Source: Temnopleurus reevesii (Eukaryota > Echinodermata > Echinoidea > Temnopleuroida > Temnopleuridae). Taken from it: 20,331 nucleotides of DNA. This document shows, one piece after another, positions 1 to 20,331 of the stretch (its first letter is position 1; every line of letters starts with the position of its first letter). The stretch lies in NCBI GenBank assembly GCA_036244855.1, contig BQKZ01010181.1, positions 1 to 20,331 on the forward strand, written 5' to 3'. The notes below the pieces were generated by a model. That model was not told where the DNA came from. It ran no database searches and worked only from the letters and a program-made list of their open reading frames with translations. The position numbers and the translations under genes are program-made.

Positions 1-1620
1 TCACTGTATTTTATACAGGGCGGACTGTTATTGTGGCATCTTGTGACGTTTTGTGATTTATCACCGTCTCATTCATTTCTGTATGCATCCATTGCATGCT
101 GTCTTATATGTACAAACCACATTCATGATTGGTGCTTTTGTACTCAGTATATGGGCCTGTCGGAGAATGGCATTACGCAGATACATGTAGCCGTTACTCT
201 CGGACCGGGTTTAGCAATACAGACTCGTAATAGGCATTGCGAATCTAGTCACGTGATGTAAACATATAACCTCAGGTCACTCCAAAATGCTGCACACTTC
301 CATAATCAATTTTATAGTGGCTGTCTGTATCATATTATAGGCAAGATTACACTGTACTTAAAAAAATTGAAACAAATTAGGAAATATTGTGGTTAAGTTT
401 TCTCACTTCATGACATAGTTGTGAATATTTCTATCCTCTATAAAATTTGCGGATGACTTAACAATTCGGCTTGCAGGAAATAGCAGTATGTCTGTGCATA
501 ATACAGTAATAATGCAAAGCACCATTAGCATTCAGCAGAGTGGATACATGCACTATATAAATTGCATCTATTATTATTATTGTTACCAAATTAATACTTT
601 GGCCACTGGCATGTATGCTACTTGTTAATACAGTAGAAGAAATAGGACATCATTACTGTGCAGAATATTAGGTGAAGAAACTCAATAGAATGCAAGATCA
701 TCTGTTATTATTTGTTTGTTTATTGTGGCTGCTATATCTCTCAATTTTTTTTTTATTAGTGTAGGGCAACGTACAGTAGAAGCTATTTAATATTGCTTTG
801 TACAAATATGCATGTATTACATGATTACACATAAATTCATTGATTATATTTCAACTGCGAATAACAATCTATGGTGCTGATTTGTTTTTTGTGGAATATA
901 TGTAAGCTGTTTGACCGCATATGTGTTTATAATGGGTTATGATACTTGCACGTACATGTATGTGAGGTGTATTATTTATATTACTTTTCTGTTTTTTTAA
1001 TCAGGATTGAGCGCTGTCGGTTTATAAGATATGGTGAGATCTCACTCACGAGTTCCCATCAGGAAATTATTTATTTGAAAATATTGAACAGTCGTAAAGA
1101 ACACAATATTCTCCCAGCGCATGTCCAACACTGCCTTTACAAAGAGAACACATGCAGTTCTTCAATTTTCAAGCCTCTGCATGCTTGTGCATATTGATTT
1201 TGTTTTTTTTAGCAAGGCATACTTGTAATTGCACTCAATCCTGATTTTCTATTAATACTTCAATTCAATGTCAAATATGATTGGTCAATTCCAATGTGAA
1301 TAGAGTTATTTGCGGACCATGCCTCACAAAGAACTTGCATCGTACATCAGTACTCTTTATAATCATGAAAAACGTTCTTTCATGTGTTTAACTCTTGATA
1401 TCTCAAATCATTTAACTTGCCTGACATTTTACACATATTTGTCATTCTTTATGTATTGCAACATTTTTTATGTTTGCCTCTCTATCGTTTCAAAGATATT
1501 ACAAACTGCCAACTGGTTTTGAAGTGCCTTCCTTCATGTGTGGTCCATGTATTGGTCTCTTATCTTCCTTTGTATTTTGTATTGAAGTACTGATTGTGAA
1601 ATAAAAACTGTACACAACAA
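1..1620 (+). other. No recognised gene; possible 3' UTR with poly(A) signal
   Basis: No open frame here matches a family I know. The stretch 1250-1620 is T-rich and ends with AATAAA (1600-1605) followed by GT-rich sequence (AGTAGTGTTTGGTCT). That would fit the 3' end of a plus-strand gene lying to the left, convergent with GTF2H2. A SINE-like tail (CACTATATAAATTGCATC then ATT repeats) lies at about 549-590. The 3' UTR reading is weak. Confidence 0.3.
999..1246. mobile_element. TIR element, ends AATCAGGATTGAG
   Basis: AATCAGGATTGAGCGC at 999-1014 is matched in reverse by GCACTCAATCCTGATT ending at 1246 (one mismatch). The 248-bp interior has no coding signal. This looks like a short non-autonomous DNA element; flanking T runs hide any target duplication. 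Confidence 0.55.
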
Positions 1621-1748
1621 AGTAGTGTTTGGTCTATACTTTAGTCCTTTATTACACCGGTGTGTTCTCAATCTATATCCATTTCAGGGATGCTGACCAG
1701 ATATCACGAAGTCATTACGCTTGTTTACTTATAGATTCAAAATATATG

Positions 1749-2151
1749 CAGAGCTGCCAACCAGTACGGATTCCTTTCCACATTTCAACTCTATTACACA
1801 TAGCAAGGGAGTGTTCAAATGAATAGATATTCAAGATCAATTTACAAGAGAAGAAGAATATAATCCAACACACCTGTTTCTCCGCGAAAACGCTTTATCA
1901 TCCACCGGCATAAACTGTTTATTGATTTAGGGTGTGAATCAAATGAATGTTTTGCTGTGACAAAATGTCATACCTCTCGATCTTATAAATAGCTTCCAGA
2001 TGCTTTCCAGCTGATACCATTGATTCAAGGAGACAAAAACATGGTATTGTGGACATAACAAAGTCTAACTTAATTACTGATGGCCATATAATAAAGTACT
2101 CCATAAGAAAACGAAAGGGAAGGAAAATACGGATTTTGGTTGGCAGCTCTG
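1749..2151. mobile_element. DNA element with CAGAGCTGCCAACC ends and 6-bp target duplication
   Basis: CAGAGCTGCCAACCA at 1749 is mirrored by TGGCAGCTCTG ending at 2151. TATATG flanks it exactly on both sides (1743-1748 and 2152-2157). The CAGAG start resembles hAT elements, but the target duplication is 6 bp rather than 8. No transposase reading frame remains. Confidence 0.75.
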
Positions 2152-2159
2152 TATATGCA

Positions 2160-2365
2160 TGTTTCTTGCCAATAAAGGTAGTTTTACGTGGTATTTCTTA
2201 AACCGTTGGATAACAAAAAGACTACAATACTTGGAATCCACTTTGCATACATTACTTGTTGCTATGTTGGGCAAGCCTCGGGCAAGCTTTAGGGTTGTCA
2301 AAAACAACATTTGTGTTAAAGGTATGCATAAAATTTGCTTCTATTATTTTAGTAAAACCGCCTAT
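2160..2365. repeat. Left copy of the dispersed repeat seen at 16.9-17.2 kb
   Basis: It shares the TACAATACTTGGAATCCA, TTGTTGCTATGTTGGGCAAG and AGGGTTGTCAAA stretches with the right-hand copies. Directly after it, near 2376, an isolated ACAGTGGAAACTCG resembles one end of a Tigger-type MITE. Nothing else was recognised from 2380 to 2980. Confidence 0.6.
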
Positions 2366-2984
2366 TGAACTACAATACAGTGGAAACTCGGTATTTCTTG
2401 TGAAATTCGAGTAAAGATCACACTCAGGGGTTGTTGCTGGAAACTAGTGATCAATTGCAAATATTTTAGTGCACAAATCATGCCCTTTACAAGACACGTG
2501 TGTTACAAGGATTTTGATTGGCTGTGCTGATCAACTGCATCTTGCAATTGATCACAAGTTTTTAGCAACATCTCCCAAGCTGTTCTAAGCATGGCAATCA
2601 ATGAGCAGAGGTTTAATAGTGCAAATATAAATGGTGGTCCTATACTTTGATAAAAAGACTCGACAATCACTGTGAGCAGAAGTGACAAAGGTTTTTGGAC
2701 AAAGCAAACAACTTCATTGAGGCATTCTAAATATCTAGATACACACTAAAGAAAGTACCCTCACTAATCATTGTGTAACACCTGTTTGACATATTTCTGC
2801 AGTATACGATAGGGTAGGAATTTCTTATGTGCAATGTCCAAAAGCCTTTGTCCCTTATGCTCACGATAATTGTGGCTTTAACGATGTAATCACTGTGTTC
2901 ATACAGTGCATAGATTCAAATCACACTCATGGCATTATTTTCCTTCAGCAAGAAATCTATCCATAACATGCTGTAATCTATCCC

Positions 2985-3133
2985 GGGCTCCGTGACATAA
3001 AGGTTAGCGATTAATCGCTTTTTGATTTTGCAATCAATTGCAAACTTTAGTACATGATTTGCCATAGACTTGCGATTGATATCAATCGCTATCAAATTAG
3101 TGATTAATCGCAAACCTCTATGTTACGGGGCCC
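2985..3133. mobile_element. Hairpin MITE, GGGC...GATTAATCGC arms
   Basis: The left arm (GACATAAAGGTTAGCGATTAATCGC region) is the reverse complement of the right arm (GATTAATCGCAAACCTCTATGTTAC region), ending in GGGGCCC. The whole 149-bp unit folds into a long imperfect hairpin. Confidence 0.8.
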
Positions 3134-3235
3134 AGGTGTGAGTGGGAGCCGGTTGTACGTAGCAATTGGAATAGACAAAATGGTCTGGCCAGGTTAGCTG
3201 ACCTGATAGAAAGGTAGGTAGAAATGTACGTAATA

Positions 3236-3410
3236 CAGTCAAACCTCATTATAAAGAGCACTGATATAACGAGCTCTCGTTATAACAAGGTAATTTTCCT
3301 GGTCCCATCTCTCCATATTTTATTGTATTTTGGCCCTGATATAACAAGGTTTCAATATAAAGAGGTAATTCCTCTGGTCCCAACGACCTCGTTATAACGA
3401 GGTTAGACTG
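3236..3410 (+). mobile_element. Tigger/pogo-like MITE copy 1 (175 bp)
   Basis: It begins CAGTCAAACCTCATTATA and ends TAACGAGGTTAGACTG, with TA on both sides (3234-3235, 3411-3412). These ends and the TA target fit the Tc1/mariner-pogo group. The internal ATATAACAAGGT motifs are typical of such non-autonomous copies. Confidence 0.85.
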
Positions 3411-3519
3411 TATTTAGAATTGGGTGTCTTGATTTGCCCTGCTGGAATACTCCCAAGGGAGTGGAAAGCATACATACACCTTATGCTTGCATGCCTGAAT
3501 CAAATAAACCAAGGTAATA

Positions 3520-3694
3520 CAGCCTGTCCTTGTTACAACGAGGTCGTTGTGACCATAGAAATTACTTCTTTATATTGAAACCTTGTTATATCAGGGCCAA
3601 AATACAATAAAATACAAAGAGATGGGACCAGGAAAATAACCTTGTTATAATGAGAGCTCGTTATATCAGTGCCCTTAATAACGAGGTTTGACTG
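3520..3694 (-). mobile_element. Tigger/pogo-like MITE copy 2, inverted (175 bp)
   Basis: This is the same 175-bp element in the opposite orientation, about 90% identical by eye, 109 bp from copy 1. Left flank is TA (3518-3519); the right flank is AA, so that target base has mutated. Both copies lie 0.4-0.85 kb beyond the GTF2H2 stop codon. Confidence 0.85.
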
Positions 3695-3789
3695 AAATAG
3701 CTCTATATTACAGCAGGGCCCGCTAGGAGAAAAGTTTAGAACACTGAAGCAGCTACCCTGAACAAATAAGATGCAATATTACGAACATT

Positions 3790-4060
3790 ATACACTGCGG
3801 TTTCCATTGGTTGGTCAATGTAAGAACTTCGAGGGTCACATGCTTTCACAACAATAGCATGAATAGAGATATTCTTGTACAAAGCTCACAGTGGAGACAC
3901 ATGTTTTTAATCTAAGTATACATCATGTACCATCCGATTCCCATTGGTTTGACGATAGCAATTTTGAGAGTCTCATAGCAAAGAAACGGCGGGAATGTGT
4001 TGATCCTTGTACAAAACTGGTAGTCAAATCAGCTCTTCACATTAGTTTGTTGACATAACA
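3790..4060 (-). pseudogene. Two ghost copies of the terminal RING exon in the 3' flank
   Basis: The segment matching TTGTATAAACAGCTCACAG in exon i (at 4181) recurs at 4016 and 3874, spacings of 165 and 142 bp, with matching sequence around it (for example the TTCCATTGGTT stretch). The copy near 3874 still encodes CLHCEL like the real CLDCEL, then loses frame. The nearer copy has lost the CPGC cysteines. Both lie past the stop codon, in what is probably 3' UTR or flank. Confidence 0.75.
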
Positions 4061-4082
4061 ATGTTCACACATGGTTATAATC

Positions 4083-16483
<12,401 letters not shown>

Positions 16484-17060
16484 CTGGGAAAAAGAGAGAA
16501 AAAATTGGACATCTTTTACATTCTGGTGTCAACTGTAGCACAGACATCGATAGGCCTGTTTACTAAAAGATTCAAATTTATGCACATATCTTGACACTGA
16601 ATGAAGTTATGTGCTACTCCGAGGAAAAGAGAAAGGAAATAGAACGCCATTTTCATTCTGGTGACAACTGTCAACCAAGTCATCAATAGGCTGGTTTACC
16701 ACTAGATTCAAATTTATGCGCATATCGTGACACTGAATGAAGTTATGTGCTACTCCGAGGAAAAGAGAAAGAATATAGAACACCATTTTCATCCTGGTGA
16801 CAACTGCCAACCCAATCATCAATAGGCCTGCTTCAAATTTGTTCACATTACTTGACACTGAATGTAGTTACGTGCTATTCTTTAATCCGTATAAATAAAC
16901 TACAATACTTGCATTCCGGTTTGCATATGTTACTTGTTGTAATGTCAGGAAAGCGTCAGGCATGTTTTCGTTCTGATGACAACTGTCCACCAGACCATCA
17001 ATTGGCCAGTTTACTAAAAGAATCAAATTTATGCGCATATTGACACTGAATGTAGTTACA
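16484..17060. repeat. Tandem repeat (~125-190 bp units) 5' of exon a
   Basis: At least four units share TCATTCTGGTGACAACTG, ATCAATAGGC, GTTTACTA, TTCAAATTTATGCGCATAT and TGACACTGAATGAAGTTA. The TGACACTGAATG anchors fall near 16592, 16728, 16853 and 17042. The first unit runs into the pyrimidine tract of exon a, so the repeat boundary lies at or near the exon edge. Confidence 0.85.
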
Positions 17061-17290
17061 TAGTATTCCTTAAATCATTCATCAACAATTAAATTATACT
17101 ACTTGGAATCAAGTCTAAACACAATACTTGTTGCTATGTTGGGAAAGCCTTGGACAAGCTGTGAGGTTGTCAAACCTTTGTGTATTTAAAGATCATATAA
17201 AGATTTGCATCCATGACTGAGCCCGTATATTCATTTCAATTCTCTCAGGTCAACAAAGCATCGAGCAAGCTTTCAGGTTGAAAAGAACAA
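16866..17290. repeat. Dispersed repeat also found at 2160-2365
   Basis: The motifs ACTACAATACTTGGAATC, TTACTTGTTGCTATGTTGGG and AAGCCTCGGGCAAGCTTTAG at 2215-2300 recur in diverged form at about 16902-16975 and 17092-17170, and partly near 17255. The end of the left copy (GCATAAAATTTG..TTTTAGTAAA) matches the 16.5-17 kb units in reverse complement, suggesting an element with inverted ends. Confidence 0.65.
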
Positions 17291-17690
17291 CTTTTTTTTT
17301 ATTTTGAGAACGCATATAATTTTCATCTATTACTAAACTCATCTATTCATTTCAATTCTCTTGGGTGCACAGACTGGTATACAATCTAACCAATCATTAA
17401 CCAGAAGACGATCACCATTAAATACTTTTCTTTTTTCTTTTTTGTTTTAGTCTGGTTTTGTGTGGTAATTTTATCTGTTTATTATTAAATCTTATATATG
17501 AAAATATCTAAGTTTTAAATCTTAATTGTACAAGGTCACCCTCATATAAGGATATTTTCATCCTTCCTGGTCTGCTACCTTACTTTTGCAATATCGATGT
17601 TTTGTTTCATTGTATTTTAAATGTATATTTTGTTGATGTAATTGTATTTCGTACTTTTATTGCAGAGTAAAAGAAACTGAGAGTACCTAC
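17290..17690. other. No feature seen
   Basis: T-rich sequence with simple T/C runs. I searched the minus strand for the missing p44 segment (GEPSLYNSLSIAMQTL region) and did not find it here. Confidence 0.5.
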
Positions 17691-17769
17691 AAATTGTCTG
17701 ATGAAACAAAAGCACATTATTTTGCGGAAATCTGAAAAGTAATTCCAAAAGTGAATGTAAAGTGAATGG

Positions 17770-17915
17770 TAAAGAATGGTAAAAGACACTAATGCTAGGT
17801 GATGGAGTGCCTGGGTGTTATGAGAAACATTGCAAACATTAATCGCAGGATTGATCACCGTGACCTCTGCTTTACTAGACCAGTGTCGTAGCCACAAGAC
17901 CACAACAATGCCCTA
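17770..17915 (-). mobile_element. Degenerate tRNA-derived SINE head
   Basis: On the minus strand GTTGTGGTCTTGTGGCTACG resembles an A box region and GGTGATCAATCC a decayed B box, about 30 bp apart. The rest of the element is not clear. Confidence 0.4.
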
Positions 17916-18204
17916 GTTCCCTAGTGATCATGTTAAAACTACATGTACCTCCAACATCTAAAAAATGTTGTTATATATCTCAGCAACAACAAATCTATAT
18001 TCAATAAGTTTTCATCAGATAAATGTGCAGAGAACCGATAAAATAAACTCCATAACATGATGAAGTAATCGTGTATACAAATGGAAAGCATAAACGGAAG
18101 CCTGTGGTAAATCCTTGCTTTTAAATCTGCTTTGTTGATAATTTGTGGATCATTCTACACTCTAAATTCTTGGATCAGATGTATAATACAACATATCAAA
18201 TAAC

Positions 18205-18850
18205 ATGAGATGGGGAAAAAGGCCCCCACACTGCTGCATGAAGAATTTGAAGAACAGAACTCATCAAAGAGTTCCCTAGGCCAAATCTTTGCCGCAAGGC
18301 CCACGGTCGACACAAGTCTAGCTACATATATTTGGGTTTCCCTCTGTGTTTTAGTCAAATTTTGTGCCAGAATCAAAGAAAATGAGATAGGGGGAAAATC
18401 CCCCAAAATGTTGTATGGACAGAACTCACCGAAGAGTTCCCTAGGCCATATCTTGGCCGTAGGGCCCATGGTCAACGCTACTCCAGCTACATTTACTTCA
18501 GGTTTCCCACTGTGTTTTGATCAAATTTTATGCAAGATTCAAATAAAATGAGACAATAGAAAAGCCGCCCAAACTGCCACATGGACACTCTAGTGAATTT
18601 GAAGAACAGAACTCACTAAAGAGTTCCCCCAGCTAAATCTTGGCCGAAGGGCCCATGGTCGACGCTACTCCAGCTACATGTACTACGCGTTTCCCACTGT
18701 GTTTTAATAGAATTTTATGCCAGAGCCAAATAAAATGAGACTGGGGAAAAGGTCACCAAAACTGTCGAATGGATACAAATTTGAAGAACAAGCCCATCCC
18801 GGGCCAAATCTTGGCCGAAAGGCCCATGGTCGACATTGCTCCAGTTACAG
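18205..18850. repeat. Tandem repeat, four units of about 165-187 bp
   Basis: GGTCGAC/GGTCAAC anchors at 18305, 18470, 18657 and 18828 give periods of 165, 187 and 171 bp. Shared blocks include GAAGAACAGAACTCA, AAGAGTTCCCTAGGCCA, TTGGCCGAAGGGCCCATGG, CTCCAGCTACAT and TTTCCCACTGTGTTTT. Units 1 and 2 share a minus-strand AKIWPRELF peptide frame, but unit 3 breaks it. Family unknown. Confidence 0.9.
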
Positions 18851-19235
18851 ACAAGGAAGCTAAGAATCAAGTTTGATAATCCCCCGATTCAAATTCAAAT
18901 TGTCCCGTTCAAATAAAGGATTGATTGATTGCTTTATAGGGTTTAACGACACTATCAACACAATGTGTCATATAAGTGTCAAGCTTATATTAAGGATATA
19001 CATAATGAGTTTGAAAAATAATTAAGGTAACTACTTTCCCCGGAAAAATTCCTGACTTTTTCCGAACAGGAAAGCAGGTTCTGTAACATGCAAATGGTGT
19101 TCAAATAAAGGTCATTAGTGAGGAGATTTTGAATGCACTGAGGTCACGTGAGGTAGTCAAGGTGATTGTTGACGCTGTATACAATATCATTTACTATAAA
19201 ACCCCTACAGAAATACACCCCAGTCATCTACTTGA
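18851..19235. other. No gene seen; possible 5' part of the LINE-like sequence
   Basis: It contains TTGATTGCTTTATAGGGTTT and a GTGTCATATAAGTGTC stretch that looks repetitive. No coding frame or RNA gene was recognised before the coiled-coil-like frame that follows. Confidence 0.4.
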
Positions 19236-19826
19236 ACTCGAACAAAAGAGGAAGAAATCAAATCCTGCGCGAAAAAAATGAAAAAGATGCAAGAAACATT
19301 GCAGGGGATGGAATCTAGCATCGAGGAAAAGAGCAGAACAGCAGAAGCAGTTGTTTAAGATTCCACGGAGAAACAGTTGGCCCTAAGCAGAACATGGACG
19401 ATGCCATTATTAGCCTGGTCAAGGAAAAGCAAGACATCTATGTCATCAAATGATATTTATCGCTTGCACAGGATGCCAAAGAGAGTCACCAAAACCCTGA
19501 CTGAAGAACCGAAAGAGTCAGAGAAGTCTGACTCGGTTGAAACTCCAGCAGTAATCATCGTGAAGTTCAGCAGGTACAACATACGGGACAAAATTTATCG
19601 AGCTCAAATGAAACTGAAACGCAATCATTCCTAGATTTACATGCATGACGACTTAACAGCTTTTCAGTCATCTCTTCTTTTCAAGGCAAGAACTCCTGCC
19701 AATGTGCCCAAGAAATGGACATCTAATGGCAAACTCACTGCTCTTACGAATGATGGAAGGAAGGTACGTAGACACAAGTACTTAGAATATATAATGTTTG
19801 ATGTATCTCAACTGTTGAACTTATGA
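19236..19826 (+). pseudogene. Decayed LINE ORF1-like protein
   Basis: A single frame with stops at 19356-19358 and 19632-19634 encodes a charged, coiled-coil-like start (EEIKSCAKKMKKMQETLQGM), a middle region that seems frameshifted, then PAVIIVKFSRYNIRDKIYRA, HDDLTAFQSSLLFKAR and KKWTSNGKLTAL. The pattern of IIVKF, a K-rich LK segment, DLT with a leucine run, and WTSNGK is like the nucleic-acid-binding half of LINE ORF1 proteins (Transposase_22-like). Such proteins coat LINE RNA. This copy is dead. No reverse transcriptase follows directly. AATAAATAAATA near 20017 could be its tail. Confidence 0.65.
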
Positions 19827-20091
19827 TCAGTTACCAATTTTACATCAAAACCGTATTATAACTTTGGATGGCTTGTAGTGTGTTAATGTTTTGTTTGTAA
19901 TATTTATCTGACTTTTAAAATTATCATAGACCTATTGTTGAAATTCTAGAATTGTTCCTTTTTATAAGCACAGACTTGCTCAAAGCAGTCTTTGACTGAT
20001 CAAAAGTTTTACTATGAATAAATAAATACACTACAATATCTAATGTAATCTTCATATGCAGAGTCCTTTATACTCATCTTGATTAGGGTAA

Positions 20092-20331
20092 ACATGTCTT
20101 GTTAAAGGACACAAACAGTACAGCTTCTATACCGGACCTTCAATTTGGAATAGCTTACCACTTGCTATTAAATCTTCACACTCATGTAGTATTTTCAAAC
20201 AAAATTATAAGAAACTTTTAGTCTGTAATTAATTCTTTTCATGACACTCACTGCCGTATGTCTGTTTTGATTTGTGTTGTTAGTTTTTTTTTATCTTACA
20301 TGATGGTTTGTTTATAGTTACATGTATTTTT
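20092..20331 (+). pseudogene. C-terminal end of a CR1/L2-like LINE reverse transcriptase and 3' UTR
   Basis: After a stop at 20089-20091, a frame reads KQYSFYTGPSIWNSLPLAIK, then SIFKQNYKKLL, and ends at TAA (20230-20232). GPxxWNSLP followed by a spaced FKxxxKKxL is the usual C-terminal signature of CR1/L2-type LINE ORF2. The 3' UTR is T-rich and is cut by the window edge. Only about 46 codons remain, so it is 5'-truncated. Confidence 0.8.

Noticed and set aside
31..261. Plus-strand frame of 76 codons at the left end
   Set aside because: It has no recognisable domain, and nothing around it supports splicing or translation.

Overview
This is animal nuclear DNA, AT-rich and full of introns and transposons, with codon-sparse stretches. 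The repeat set (tRNA-derived SINEs with ATT tails, hairpin MITEs with GGGC... ends, TA-flanked pogo/Tigger-type MITEs, GGAGGCAT-ended elements, CR1/L2-like LINE ends) fits a marine invertebrate, most likely an echinoderm such as a sea urchin. That placement is inference.

One real gene is supported. On the minus strand, nine exons between 16483 and 4083 encode the C-terminal ~253 residues of the TFIIH core subunit p44 (GTF2H2/SSL1). All nine join in matching phase with GT-AG borders. They cover the end of the vWA-like domain, the C4 zinc finger (CPQC...CRVC) and the C-terminal C4C4 RING (eight cysteines present), then a stop. The exons for roughly the first 157 residues were not found and probably lie beyond the right edge.

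The notable feature is that the gene is littered with partial tandem copies of its own exons. The exon encoding [18 protein letters not shown] is preceded by about nine decayed copies (6866-7936). Five keep a consensus 3' splice site, but none keeps the normal 5' splice site. The TYGVILDE exon, the VIGL exon, the C4 zinc-finger exon and the terminal RING exon each also have one or two ghost copies beside them. The intron just 5' of the first visible exon carries a ~136-bp tandem repeat. The locus seems prone to small tandem duplications whose ends fall in or near exons.

Layout: 1-1620 has no recognised gene (one TIR element, a possible plus-strand poly(A) signal near 1600). 1749-3694 holds MITEs, including an inverted 175-bp pair. 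3790-4241 is the terminal exon and its ghosts. 4242-16392 is introns and exons b to i of GTF2H2, holding a GGAGGCAT element with nuclear-receptor-like repeats, the exon array, SINEs, nested hairpin MITEs, a Tigger-like element split by a LINE end, and a ~0.8-kb ATC microsatellite. 16393-16483 is the most 5' exon seen. 16484-17290 is tandem and dispersed repeat. 18205-18850 is another tandem repeat. 19236-19826 is a decayed LINE ORF1-like sequence. 20092-20331 is the C-terminal end of a LINE reverse transcriptase cut by the window edge.
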